The translations under genes were made by a program, and so were the position numbers. The notes beneath the pieces were generated by a model, which was not told the origin of the DNA, ran no database searches, and saw nothing but the letters and a program-made list of their open reading frames with translations. This document shows positions 54,147-64,000 of a stretch of DNA of 64,000 bases, in pieces. Numbering within the stretch: the first letter of the stretch is position 1; each line of letters starts with the position of its first letter. The stretch is from Acanthosepion pharaonis (Eukaryota; Mollusca; Cephalopoda; Sepiida; Sepiidae), in the NCBI GenBank assembly GCA_903632075.3, contig CAHIKZ030002622.1, positions 1,385,001 through 1,449,000 of the forward strand. The letters run 5' to 3'.

Positions 54147-56189
54147 AGTAATTAAAAAGCAAAACGTTCACACAAAACATATTGTATTAATTATACAAAC
54201 ATATCAATAATAACGTATTAATAATAAGCATATCAATGATAAACATATCAATCCACACAATCCTCTTTACTTGATAAACATTTATTATTATTATTTATTA
54301 AAAAATGAAAATTATAATAAATGTATTATAATAAAAATTATGAAAATAAAAATATTAAAAATGATTTTAAGGAATGAATTGAATTTTAGTATTAAATGAA
54401 TCCTAGAACCACTGCTATAATACTTGTAATACTCGTATAATACTTACTGTATATCTATTTTTGCAGACCCATGTATGTTGGAAACAGGGTGAAAGTTTTC
54501 ATTTATCGACGTAGCGTTTTCTTTCATCTTTTGTTTCCTTGCGAACGTGCAACGGGCCTCTCCCAGTTTTGGGTCTCATTAATGTGAACGAATGGATTCA
54601 CTGGCTATTCGTTGGAAAGCTAAGCAAGGTTACCTATTGTATGTTCACAAATGTAAGCATAAATGAATAATTTAAATTGTTTTAAGACAAACGTGTATTT
54701 GTTTTCTGACAAGGTTAAATAACCGGATTTTATAATCGCCACACTGGAAATAGCAGCGCAAAAATAATAAATGAATAATAAAAGCCAATATTTACCTTTA
54801 TATCAGTGATCCCCAGAGGGGAGGTACTTGGCATCTAAGAGAAGAAATTCAGATCCAAAAGAAGGTATTCTAGCCAGGGAATAGATTAAGGAGGGATTTT
54901 AATTACATATAAAAGTTACATGTATAATAATGAAAAAATAAAAATGACGAGATGACAATTCAAATTGGTAGGGAGGAATTGAGAAAACCTGGGATCGCAA
55001 GGGGAGGAATGTGACCCGAGACTCTAAGAACCACTGCTCTTGGAAAAGAACTGTCAACTAAAAAAAACAAGAAAAGAAACAAACAACAAAAACCAGCTTT
55101 GAACTAAAAACCTATCTCAAGAGAGAGAGAAAAAAGAAACAAAAAAAAAAAACAAAACAAAAAAAACAACCCAAAAAACCAAAAAAAAAACAAAAAAAAC
55201 AAAACGATCCGGTGGGTTTAGCCGAAAAAGCAAATATGCGTTGCCATAAGGAACTCATTACTACAGATAGGGGTGGGCGCGGGCAATTGTGCGTCCCCAA
55301 ACACTAGAAAGACTCTCAGATGAGATGACTCCACCCCTGTTAGATCGCTGGCGAATGTAAGCATCTAATGACGGCTGGAGTTGGCAGAGCAGGTGTTACT
55401 CTGACCCACCCCTTTTCTTTCTGACATATTTCACAGATTTTCAGCTTTGGCTGTAAAAGCGTATAGAATTATATTCTTCCGACAGATAATTACGTTTGTT
55501 AGCGTCACCTTGGTAACATGGTTGCTTACTTGATAAAGTTTGTATAAATCTGCAACGGATGATGAATCTACATGAACAAACCTATACTTATATCTTCATA
55601 GCGCCTAAAGCAAAACTATGTTTAGCAATGCTGTCTTAGAGAGCACTGCGAATATAGTGAGTAACTCTGTGACTGTGACCTGTGTTACCAACGCATATGA
55701 GATCATATCAGATGCTTATGTAATGTTATCTTAATAACGTCTGATAAGACTAAGAGATGAAATCTTTCATAGGTAAAATAATTGTCTATTCACATTTGGA
55801 TTTCATCAAATTAACATCGGCCGCGAGGGTAGGTGGTTTTTCGGAGACTTTTTTCGAACGTTCGATCATCTCCTGAAGATGCAAAGGATTCTCCTTTACT
55901 CCTTGTGAGTAATGTGTTGAGATAATATCCTGTCATCCTGTTTCTTTTGTATGTCTATATAAAAAAAAGTTCAGCTGCATTGACTTCCTGTTTTTATGTC
56001 GACGCAACCAGTGACATACTTTGTGTCCCGATTCCGCTTTCGTGGTTATAATATTATCTTCTAGTTCAACCCTTTGAATCCCGTAACTTTTTTGATGTTC
56101 TGATGTGACACCGAGTTGTTGTCGTATCTCTTTTTTATCCTTTTTGTTACACAAACCTAAATACATGGTTCGGATCTCACCATGGTTGA
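54147..56189. other. no recognisable gene
   Basis: AT-rich. A very A-rich run lies at about 55130-55205. Several short ORFs have no motif. Confidence 0.45.
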
Positions 56190-56320
56190 TCTGTAAGGAA
56201 GGTGATTTCTAGGTGTTATCATCCTGGAGGAGGCGATCTCAGCATGGGGCACCTTTGGAAAGTACCAGAAAACCATACTACAGGTAGACCAAAGCTTTGT
56301 AAGTGTTGAGATGTTGAGTG
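56190..56320 (+). mobile_element. SINE family C fragment
   Basis: ctaggtgttatcatcctgga, ggggcacctttggaaagtac and cagaaaaccatactac align with the inverted 5700-5830 part of the family C SINE. Confidence 0.45.
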
Positions 56321-56994
56321 TTTCCCCGTGTGTGTATTGAAATAAGGACAAACACATACGTAGGGAAAATACTGGTATATCTGAAGAGGTATTTACAACA
56401 GAGAGGTTAGTAGTCAAACGAACGCAGATTAGTCAGTAACAATCAGAAAGAGTATAAAGTCCAACTGTATCTTCCGGTAGAGAGACGGAAGTGTGATGGT
56501 CACCTGATCTTTCCAGAACTCTATAGAACTGTCCTATTAGTAGTAGAGAGATCAGTTCTGATGAGAAGGTGGGTGGCCCCAACAGTAAGTGAAATTGGGC
56601 AGATGAAATCGTTCAACCGCATTTGTTGTGCTAGCACTATTTCACAAGTCATCATGACTGAGCGTTTGAACGTACCGGCTTTGTTCATCTGTTGATCGTG
56701 CCAGATTAAGCCCCCTCTCTTATAAAGGGTAACTATTGATCATATTCTCCGAACAATTGAATAAGACGTCGCCCTAACCCTAAACCCGTAAACTGAAGCT
56801 TTCGTTAAAAAAATTCAAATGACTAGAAATGGAAAATTTATTGCTTCTGTGACCTGTTAGATTTTTGGGTGTTTCATGAGCTAATTAATTCTCTTTTTTA
56901 GCATTTCTTCAGACATCTTCTATTCAAATAACCCGCAACAGGTTGCATTTGTGTTAAAGGGTACCAGCGGCAAGGAATAATCTATGGTTGAGTC
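56321..56994. other. no recognisable feature
   Basis: Unassigned, mixed composition. Confidence 0.4.
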
Positions 56995-57142
56995 ATTTTC
57001 TCCCTCTTTGCAATAGCTGGGCGAAAGTGTGGATTCATGCGTTTTCCAAGGGCATAAATATCAAGTAAACAGTAACTGTCTCAGTGGGGATTTGAACTCG
57101 TTTTGTCGCTTCCATCTTCCGCGCCATTAATCGTTAGACACC
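56995..57142 (-). mobile_element. tRNA-derived SINE, family A, head half
   Basis: Minus strand: ggtgtctaacgattaatggc, gagttcaaatccccactga (box B-like), gcatgaatccacactttcg. Confidence 0.7.
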
Positions 57143-57149
57143 TGTACGT

Positions 57150-57820
57150 TCGCGTCCTGGGTATGACAATAAACTACATCCGGCAGCAAGGCCTCTGACC
57201 AGGAGGTTTTGAGGAGCGTGGAACCACTTCTTAATTTCTAACTATGAGCAAATAGTTAATCTTCAAACTCATGTCAAAATACGATGAAAGTATAAAAACA
57301 CATTTTTATAGTAAAAATACCAGAAATACATTTTCGTAAAAAAACAAAAACAAAAAAAAAACAGCATCAAAAAATATTACAAGCAATACATTTTTTTATA
57401 AAAAAAAAAATTACTACCTGTAATGAATTTTTGAAAAAAAATAATTACCTTTTTGTAAGAGAAATTACTAATGCTCCCCAGAAAATTAAATTTCGGTATT
57501 AAATGACACGTAAGGAGTTGATATACCGCTAAACAAATAAACAAACTAACAATACAATTTTGTAGCAAAATGACCAACAATACATTTTATCTGTAGTTGA
57601 AGGCATACATTTGCGTTAAAAATATTTCGATTTCGGCATTAAATAACCTATAGAGGTCAAGAAGCCGATAAAAAACAATAACAACCAGCCAATCATCTGC
57701 CATGTATTTAATTGTGAAAGCAGAATAACATATTTTTATTAATTCAAAGCTCCAAAGAAAATTAAATTTCGGTATTAAATGACCCATAAGGATTTGATAT
57801 ACCGTTAAACAAACAAATCA
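57150..57820 (+). mobile_element. retroposon family B with three tails
   Basis: Body: gcgtcctgggtatgacaata, caaggcctctgaccaggagg, gagcaaatagttaatcttca. Tails at 57500-57555, 57636-57690 and 57773-57820 (ggtattaaatgacccataag...gatataccgttaaacaaac). Confidence 0.8.
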
Positions 57821-57829
57821 TATCAAATC

Positions 57830-60560
57830 CTGTACGGTTTCGCCAGATATATTCAACCTCTACAGCGAGGTTATCATAAGGGTGCTGGAGACCTTACTGG
57901 GGTTTATTATCGACGGACCTAATCTTTACAAAATAAGATATGCAGATGACACTGTAAGACACGGAAAGAAACCTGCTAGACCGGGTGATAGGAAGCTAGA
58001 TAAAAGGACTAACCATCAACTGCAAGAAGAGAAAATGTATGATAATCATCAAGAAACAAAAGCCCAAGATGAGAGTTAAGAATTACGAATTGGAGATGTC
58101 AATATCAAAGAATTACAGAAGATTAAATATATTTAAGAGTTTTGACAAATGCGACACTGAAGTCCGAGCGAAAGATGCATTCCAAAAGTTAAGCAAAGTG
58201 CTGAGAAGCAGAAACAGATGAGTGGTATAAAAGTCTCTCTGTGAATAAAGCATGTTTGTCATTCCGTTTCCTTTCAGCCATTTTCTTCCGTCCGAGAATT
58301 ATGGATATGATATACGATATAATAATGCCCATAATGGGGAAATATAAATAGGAGAAAACATCATTCTTCCCTAGCTTTCTCTTGCTATATTAATATAAAT
58401 CGTCCATCCACCTCGCCAACAAAAGAGGTGAATCCTGAAACGCATGCGTTATTTCATATGAGGAAACAATTATTAACTTTTGACTTGTATTGGTAGAACG
58501 GGTGGTAAAAAGGTAGATAAAAGATCTAACCATCAACTGTAAGAGGATAAAAATATGATCATCAGAAAGAAACAAAAGCCAAAGATGAGAGTTAAGAATT
58601 ACGAATTGTAGATGTCAACATCAAGGAATTACAGAAGATTAAATATATTTAAGAGTTTTGACAAAGGATCGAAAATGTGACACTGAAATCCGAGGTACGC
58701 ATTAGACGAGCGAAAGATGCATTCCAAAAGTTAAGCAAAGTACTGAGAAACAGAAATAGATGAGTGGTATATAAGTCTCTCTGAGAACAATGTGTGATTG
58801 CCATTCCGTTTATTTCAGCCATTCCCTTCCGTCCGTGAATTGCAGTGTTATTATATCACGGATACGATAATGCCCATAATGGGTGAAATGCAATGGGAGA
58901 ATAAATCATTTTTTCCTAGCTTTCTGTTGTTATATTAATATGAATCGTCCACCCAGCTCGCCAACAAAAGAGGTGAATGCTGAAACGCATGCGTTATTTC
59001 ATATGAGAAATCACCGAAAATCATCAACAATTATTAACTTTTGACTTGTATGGCTTTCATCTAATGTTTCTATGTGATTGTTAATACTGCATTTCATAAT
59101 ACAATTCAAGATGATATTGCTACAACGGTTAGAGTTAGTGCCAATAAAGCAAGTGAAGTATTATGAAAGAAATACTCGTCATTTTTTTGTTTCTCCTTAC
59201 ACTCTGATCGCTATGTTAATATATGTGATATATTATTCTCCGCGTGGGACACGTGTATATATTTATACATAATTTTATGTATGTCTTAGTGGTATAAAAA
59301 AAAAAACGATTATAATTTGCCGGCCACTGCTACAGAGCGGACAGGGAAATCGTCTTATACTTACCCCTATGGAATCCATCTGGAAGTGTCTTCTTGCGAA
59401 AACTAACTTTCCCAGACACCATAGCTCGGAATTCAGGGTTGGATATTGAGGATCTGGGAACAGCAATGCAGGACCGAACGGCGTGGAAAGGATTGTCAAT
59501 GGAGTTCCGAGGTTGAAGGATGATGGGTGATATAAAAATATCTCTGAGAACAAGTATGTTTGTAATTCCGTTTTCTTTCAGCCATTCACTTCCGCCCGTG
59601 AATTATGGATATAATAATGCCCATAATGGGTGAAATGCAAATGGGAGTAAACATAGCTTTCTATTGTTATATAAATATAAATCGACCACCCAGCTGGCCA
59701 ACAAAGGAGGTGAATCTCGAAACGCATGCGTTTTTTCATATGAGGAATCACCGAAAAGCATCAGCAATTATTATTTTTTGACTTGTATTGTTTGACCGGG
59801 TTTTAGAGAGCTAGATAAAAGGACTAACCAACAACTGCAAGAAGACAAAAAGTATGGTAATCATCAAGAAACAAAAGCCCAAGATGAGAGTTAAGAATTA
59901 CGAATTGTAGATATCAACATCAAAGAATTACAGGAGATTAAATATATTCAAGAGTTTTGACAAAGGATTGAAAATGCAACACCGAAATCCGACCGAAAGA
60001 TGCATTCTAAAAGTTAAGCAAAGTGCTGGGAAACAGAAAAAATCGTTAGAAAGAAAGAAAAGATCGGTATGTGATATCCATCCTCTTATATGGCAGCGAA
60101 CGCTGGAAAATCTATTCACAGATGACGAGAAAACTGGAGACAACAGAAATATAGTTCTACAGAAGGCTGCTGAGAATTCCATGAACGGAGCGAGAAAGCA
60201 TCGTGAAAGTCTTAAAGAAAATGACAACAAAAAGAATACATACTCAGGATCAAAAAGAGACTGCAGAAATTTCTGGGATGCATAATCAGGAAGGAAGGCT
60301 TGGAAAACTTAACCCTCACAGGGCATATTGAGGACAAGTGAGTTAGGGGGAGGCAGTGGGCTACTTACCTAACGGGATTGTATGAATAGATAGTGGAATA
60401 GGGACGGGAGGTTTAACAAAGGCAGAAAAACTGCTATGGGTTAGAAACGGATGGGAAGTTGTGGAGAGCCTTGATCGCCTATATCCAGAAGGGACGTGGC
60501 ACATAGAAGAAGAAGAAGAAGAAGAAGAAGAAGAAGAAGAAGAAGAAGAAGAAGAAAACT
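57830..60560 (+). repeat. composite LINE-derived array, locus 2
   Basis: Order A-B-A-B'-C-B-A. 57830-58205 keeps RTE text FNLYSEVIIRVLETLLGF and IRYADDTV. 58495-59181 is nearly identical to 49075-49755. 59182-59545 is C. 59790-60505 is RTE again, ending gacgtggcacatagaagaag and a (GAA)n run. This is a cyclic permutation of the locus 1 unit. Confidence 0.75.
60500..60557. repeat. (GAA)n microsatellite
   Basis: About 17 GAA units continuing the RTE LINE 3' end. The poly-Ser ORF on the minus strand is an artefact. Confidence 0.95.
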
Positions 60561-61639
60561 TTAAGATTAAACGAACGAAATAATGCATGTTAATCTCATA
60601 TTTCGGTATCTCTTAGCCGGTAAACCGCAGACCGCAGAATGTATCATCAAACGAACAGTAACAACAATACTATTAAGATTAAATTAAAGAGGAAATAAGA
60701 TATTTAAATTCAACAGAAATAACCATTTCGAAGACGATTCCAGATTCAGTGGCTGCGAGGGTAGAAACGCGCTGTCTACACCTTCTTCGAAGCATTCTCT
60801 CCGCTCTATCACATCAAGGTCAGGTGACGTAAACTTTGCCAAATACATTTAGCTGGATTTCATCCCAAATCCTCCTAACCTCTATTCCCAAATAGTACCG
60901 ACTCATCTCATCGTTGTATGCGGAATTCTTTATAGCACATCACGTTGTAAAGTCAAAGTAATTCAGTTTATTTTAGGTGCTTTGTCTGTCGTCATGTTTA
61001 GCGTATTGAGTTCGCCTTCCTGGCCGATGCGTCAGAGTAAATAAAGTTTTCACAGATGAAACAATAAGTGATCTTTTCTATTAAAAATGCTTCTCTCTAC
61101 ATTTACGCTCACAGAATTAGAAGACCCGAGTCTAAATAAATCATACTCATTACATTTTTTCTGTCAGTAACGCCTGAATTAATTACACTTTATTAGAATC
61201 TTTTACATTACGTGTTATGTAGTTCTAGAGTAAGATTACAGTTCATTTCTATAGCAAAATAATTAGCACTACATATGAATAATAAATATTTGACCTTATT
61301 CTGTCAGTAACGTTTTCATTAATTCCTGATTTCTGAAATCCTATTTTTCTTTATTTACAATGCAATTCTATAGTAAAAAATACTGACATCGCATAACTAT
61401 AATAAAATCATTTACAGTGCATTTTCTGTAGTAAAACCGTTAGTACTGCAGTTATACGGTACATAATAATTTTATCATGGCATTAAAGCTTGTATTTAAT
61501 TCCTAATCACTGACAATCGTTTTCTACAGATTTTTCATACACAACATACAGACTCGGGACCGACAATTTTAACGATATTAGGTTCAATGTCCTAGCATTC
61601 TCACATTAAGCGAATTCAATACAGACATGGTTACACATA
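60558..61639. other. no recognisable feature
   Basis: AT-rich unassigned sequence. Slight local repetition of ctgtcagtaacg at about 61165 and 61300. Confidence 0.4.
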
Positions 61640-61745
61640 ATGCTACCCAGACTATTTTTAATTTAAGCGTATTACTGGACTGGCATCAAGATCTCATCAA
61701 TTTACAGCTGAGTTGGCTAAAGGTAACCGTAAATTCTATGCAACA

Positions 61746-62489
61746 CAGTGTTTCTCAACCAACACACCTAGGAGTAAATGAGAAAATCACGATACACTTA
61801 GCAAAATTTTCAAAGGACATAAATTAGTTAAAAAATACACATACAAATATGAACATTATTTCAATGTTTCTATTCAACTATTTGTGCAGCTTATTGTTTT
61901 TTTTTCACGATTTCTTTAAGCCTAGAATACTAACCATCAATTAAAGTTACACCACTAGTAACCATGGGTATATCATACCCAATTTTGAAAATATAAAAAA
62001 ATAATAAAATATAAATCATTATTTGAAATATTTTACATGCAGGCACTTCAAACTTTTGTATTTTGAGATAACATTAATGGGAACTGAAAAACATTATTTA
62101 GGTCAGAAAATCAGGTACTGAAAATTGTAATTAAAAATAGGAAAATTTGCGCTGGGTACTATATACCCATGGTTATTGTTCTAGGGTTAATGTTTGCTCG
62201 AATGTGCGATAAGCAGACCCTCATTTCTTCTTCAGCTGAGCGTAGTCTTTCTCGCTTCTTATTTTTGATGTTATTTAGGGATGAGAAGCCTAATTCACAT
62301 CAATAAGAAGTAGAAAATTGTAATAAAACTGTTAAAGTCTTTTCAGCTAATGTGGGACATTCCTTTTATATTGACCCCCCCCTAAAAAAAATCAAATCCA
62401 ATATGTATGCCGTGGCAATATTTCGCGGCACACTTACGAGGATCGCGCGGCACACCAATATGTCGCGGCACGGTTGTTAAAAATCACTG
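61746..62489 (-). mobile_element. Charlie-like hAT, internally deleted
   Basis: Ends CAGTGTTTCTCAACC and, inverted, CAGTGATTTTTAACAACCG. Flanking octamers atgcaaca / gtctaaca, 5 of 8 identical. Subterminal cgcggcacac repeats. Carries a transposase C-terminal remnant. Confidence 0.75.
62168..62296 (-). pseudogene. hAT transposase C-terminal remnant
   Basis: Minus strand, about 43 residues in frame: ELGFSSLNNIKNKKRE, then LRSAEEEMRVCLSHIRAN. The SSLN.IK.K.R block is the C-terminal dimerisation core of Charlie/ZBED5-type hATs. Nothing upstream survives. Confidence 0.75.
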
Positions 62490-62640
62490 GTCTAACAGCT
62501 CAGGTATTCCCTTCAACCTGCGAGAACTCCGATTGTATTCTGCCACTTTCTTCTCATCTCTAAATCATGACGCGCGGTCTCGAAATTTACTACTAGCTCC
62601 AATTTCAACTGTGGCCTGCAACCGAAATCATCCCACGTAT

Positions 62641-62905
62641 TATAGGTTACCCGTTGTTTTCATCTGCTTCTTTTGTCTTCCACGTGTCTTGTGAATGTTC
62701 AATTGTCTATTTGTGATTAATAGAAACTATTCATATGTAATTCACGTTCTTAAAACTTACTCAGTTGTCACATTCTTTGTCTATGGTATTCGCAACATTC
62801 ACTAGCAGAACCACATGTCTCTTTTTCATCTGTGAAAAGATTGTTCAGCATTCACTGCCATATAGAAGTTTAGACTATACACTAGTCCAATACTCTTTTC
62901 TTTAT
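62641..62905 (-). pseudogene. RTE LINE C-terminal fragment
   Basis: tcttttgtcttccacgtgtc, cactagcagaaccacatgtc, ttttcatctgtgaaaagatt, attcactgccatatagaag, in the family's order. Heavily decayed. Confidence 0.6.
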
Positions 62906-63360
62906 TCATAATACTAATTTGGCAAAGGGTTTAGAATAGCAGCCAGACGCGCATGCGCAGAATGAAAATTGAACAAGCGTTATTACTTGCCAGTAAAGAA
63001 GATACTTCTTTGTTGAAAACAAACAAGTTGTCGTATGGAATGTAATTTAGCAACAAAATCATGACACTGGTTTAAAAAAACAAAACAAAAACAAAACAAT
63101 TTTTCGGATGGCTGTAACCCTACGCGAAGAATTAAAAAAAAAAAACATTTAAAAAGATTTTTAAGAGAAGAATGAACATTAAGAACCCAATCAATGGAAA
63201 TATAGTCAGCAAAAAACAAAACAAAAACAAAAAAAAGCTAAAAAAAAAACGAATTTGATAATTTGATCACACATAAACAAAATGAACAAAATTCAAATCT
63301 ATAATTAACTCCTTGCGCATCTCGCTCCGATTTAAGATTCTTAGCAAATCAACAATTCTA
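62906..63360. other. no recognisable feature
   Basis: A-rich runs with aaaacaaaac. No gene. Confidence 0.4.
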
Positions 63361-63362
63361 TT

Positions 63363-63845
63363 CTAGTCAGTCAGTTATGTGCCATGTGTGATACGCGCTT
63401 AGGCGATCATGTATCTTTCGATACATGACTGACGAGGCATATTTTTTTCCCGCAGTAGGTTTCTTTCTGCAGTAGACCAGTTGCCATCCAAGGCTATAGA
63501 ACCTGGTCTGTCCTGCTATTTGCCCATAGCCGGGGGAGAAGAAGAGGATTCATACCTTTCCCAAGGGTATTAGTACGTAAGCGAATGTAATGGATTCGAA
63601 TGAAATTCGAACTCGGCTCTCCGATTCCTCATTCCGATCCGCTATCCTTTATTCCTTTTTCCCGCAGTAGGTTGACATTTCTTTCTGCGGTAGACCAATT
63701 GCCATCCAAGGCTATAGAACCTGGACTGTCCTGCTATTTGCCCATAGCAGGGGGAGAAGAAGAGGATTCATACCTTTCTCAAGGGTATTAGCACGTAAGT
63801 GAATGTGATGGATTTGACTGGAAGTCGAACTCGGCTCGCCGATAA
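63363..63845 (-). mobile_element. SINE family A, two copies in tandem
   Basis: 63363-63650 is nearly full length. It includes the perfect GAAA-loop hairpin (63407-63428, inverted), ctatgggcaaatagcaggac in minus sense, box-B-like cgagttcgaatttcattcga and the head gataaaggatagcgg. 63655-63845 is a second copy lacking the hairpin end. Confidence 0.85.
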
Positions 63846-63961
63846 TTGGCAATATTTAAATGAATATTGCATATTTAAAAAAAAAATATTCTCTTCATCT
63901 TTGCTTCTGTAGTCCTAAAGAGACTCACAAAGAAATAATTCATAGATTTACGTTCAATTTC

Positions 63962-64000
63962 AAGGTGTCCATAAAGTCTGGACACATAAGCAAAAATGCA
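63962..64000 (+). mobile_element. possible Tc1/mariner terminus at the window edge
   Basis: aaggtgtccataaagtctgg followed by acacataagca resembles the GGTGTCC-type ends of Tc1/mariner elements. Cut by the end of the window. Confidence 0.35.

Larger units (their letters stand above)
61640..62640 (+). pseudogene. jockey-like LINE fragment split by a hAT
   Basis: 61660-61745 (aatttaagcgtattactgga, gtaaattctatgcaac) and 62490-62640 (tctaacagctcaggtattcc, cctgcgagaactcc) flank the hAT. Confidence 0.55.

Noticed and set aside
60361..60588. Poly-serine protein on the minus strand
   Set aside because: Comes from the (GAA)n run at the RTE LINE 3' end.

Overview
This is a eukaryotic, AT-rich, intron- and repeat-dominated window that most resembles a molluscan genome, probably a cephalopod such as an octopus. 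That assignment is inference: it rests on the RTE-type LINE protein style, abundant tRNA-derived SINEs, long (TA)n/(TG)n arrays, Penelope-like elements and decayed hAT, mariner and Helitron copies. No operons, no bacterial genes and no intact long ORF are visible.

The only stretch that behaves like a host gene is at 15508-16335 (+). A 305-bp exon has a polypyrimidine tract and AG acceptor, an open frame and a GT donor. A 463-bp intron and a short terminal coding exon follow in the matching phase. The product ends in a charged helical C-terminus that I cannot assign to a family. Its upstream exons lie outside the window or are hidden in repeats.

Layout. 0-5 kb: a 35-bp minisatellite, then a 3.75-kb DNA transposon with terminal inverted repeats of about 810 bp, a broken minus-strand transposase and a younger retroposon inside it with a perfect 11-bp duplication. 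5-12.5 kb: a Charlie-like hAT with a nested SINE, LINE ends, a pogo-like MITE, 5S/tRNA chimeric SINEs and a Helitron. 14-19 kb: LINE ends, the host exons and a dead jockey-like LINE. 19-25 kb: palindromic repeats, microsatellites and a local duplication whose second copy carries a SINE while the first keeps the empty site. 27-29 kb: a Penelope-like element (RT plus GIY-YIG) and a mariner remnant. 29-35 kb: a retroposon with its 3' tail amplified in tandem, and RTE LINEs in both orientations. 36-43 kb: a hAT with an 8-bp duplication, a mariner foldback, and a TA-flanked element with nested MITEs. 43-47 kb: an RTE LINE split by two LTR-type insertions, one a clean solo LTR. 48-60 kb: LINE-derived composite units of about 1.3 kb, single at one locus and tandem at another. 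61-64 kb: a second Charlie-like hAT, an RTE end, and two SINEs in tandem.

The sequences do not form a pathway. They record repeated nesting: LINEs (RTE and jockey-like), SINEs that combine 5S-like, tRNA-like and shared-tail modules, and cut-and-paste elements inserted into them. The most unusual items are the 5S/tRNA/tail SINE, the GAAA-loop hairpin kept in the SINE body, the long-TIR transposon, the solo LTR with serial hairpins, and palindromes embedded in (TA)n tracts.
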